DNA of 5,248 bases. It comes from Clostridia bacterium. Its GTDB lineage: Bacteria; Bacillota; Clostridia; Oscillospirales; Acutalibacteraceae. The stretch is taken from NCBI GenBank assembly GCA_900766945.1, contig CAAFXD010000178.1, positions 1 through 5,248 on the forward strand, read 5' to 3'. The notes under the pieces were generated by a model that was not told the DNA's origin, searched no databases, and worked only from the letters and a program-made list of their open reading frames with translations. Shown here one piece after another: positions 5,223 through 5,248 of the stretch. The position numbers were made by a program, and so were the translations under genes. Each line of letters opens with the position of its first letter. Positions within the stretch are counted from its first letter, which is position 1.

Positions 5223-5248
5223 AGATCGGAAGAGCGTCGTGTAGGGAA
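5223..5248 (+). other. Illumina TruSeq adapter read-through at contig end
   Basis: The last 26 bases begin AGATCGGAAGAGCGTCGTG and continue through GTAGGGAA. As I recall it, this is the start of the reverse-complemented TruSeq universal adapter seen in untrimmed reads. ABC exporter homology stops at the same point. The sequence is a library artefact; the first A may be genomic or adapter. Confidence 0.97.

Overview
This 5,248-base window appears to be one end of a draft or metagenomic contig from a Gram-positive, Clostridia-like bacterium (Bacillota). That guess rests on the purine-rich Shine-Dalgarno sites close to every start, the extended -10 promoters, a TTG start, and a tandem ABC half-exporter pair typical of that phylum. 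It is an inference, and no rRNA or marker gene is present to confirm it. The final 26 bases (5223-5248) are not genomic. They match the start of an Illumina TruSeq adapter, so the last gene is cut off by the contig end.

Left module (26-2237): a divergent pair. On the minus strand, 60-953 encodes a cytoplasmic alkaline-phosphatase-superfamily phosphodiesterase or phosphatase, followed by a hairpin terminator at 26-51. On the plus strand, 990-2237 encodes a major facilitator permease of the organophosphate:phosphate antiporter (OPA) type. The start codons are only 36 bases apart, and both ribosome binding sites fill that gap. The best promoters lie inside the opposite genes, so the two mRNAs should overlap at their 5' ends. 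The likely joint role is import of a phosphate ester followed by its cleavage in the cytoplasm.

Middle (2234-2683): a 118-residue secreted or membrane-anchored protein of unknown function, on the minus strand with a TTG start. Its stop codon interlocks with that of the permease. A strong plus-strand terminator (2547-2578) sits inside its first codons, so the permease mRNA probably carries a 3' tail antisense to most of this small gene. A compact 93-base intergenic region then separates it from the ABC operon. That region holds a good plus-strand promoter and two dyads, one of which could make the -10 region bidirectional.

Right module (2684-5222): two tandem ABC exporter half-transporters with a 1-base stop/start overlap. 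The first has a complete NBD with Asp in place of the catalytic Glu and Gln in place of the H-loop His, which marks the degenerate-site partner of a heterodimeric exporter of the TM287/288, BmrCD or LmrCD kind. The second is visible only as its membrane domain. Bases 1-25 are too short to interpret. No tRNA, rRNA, insertion sequence or CRISPR array was seen.
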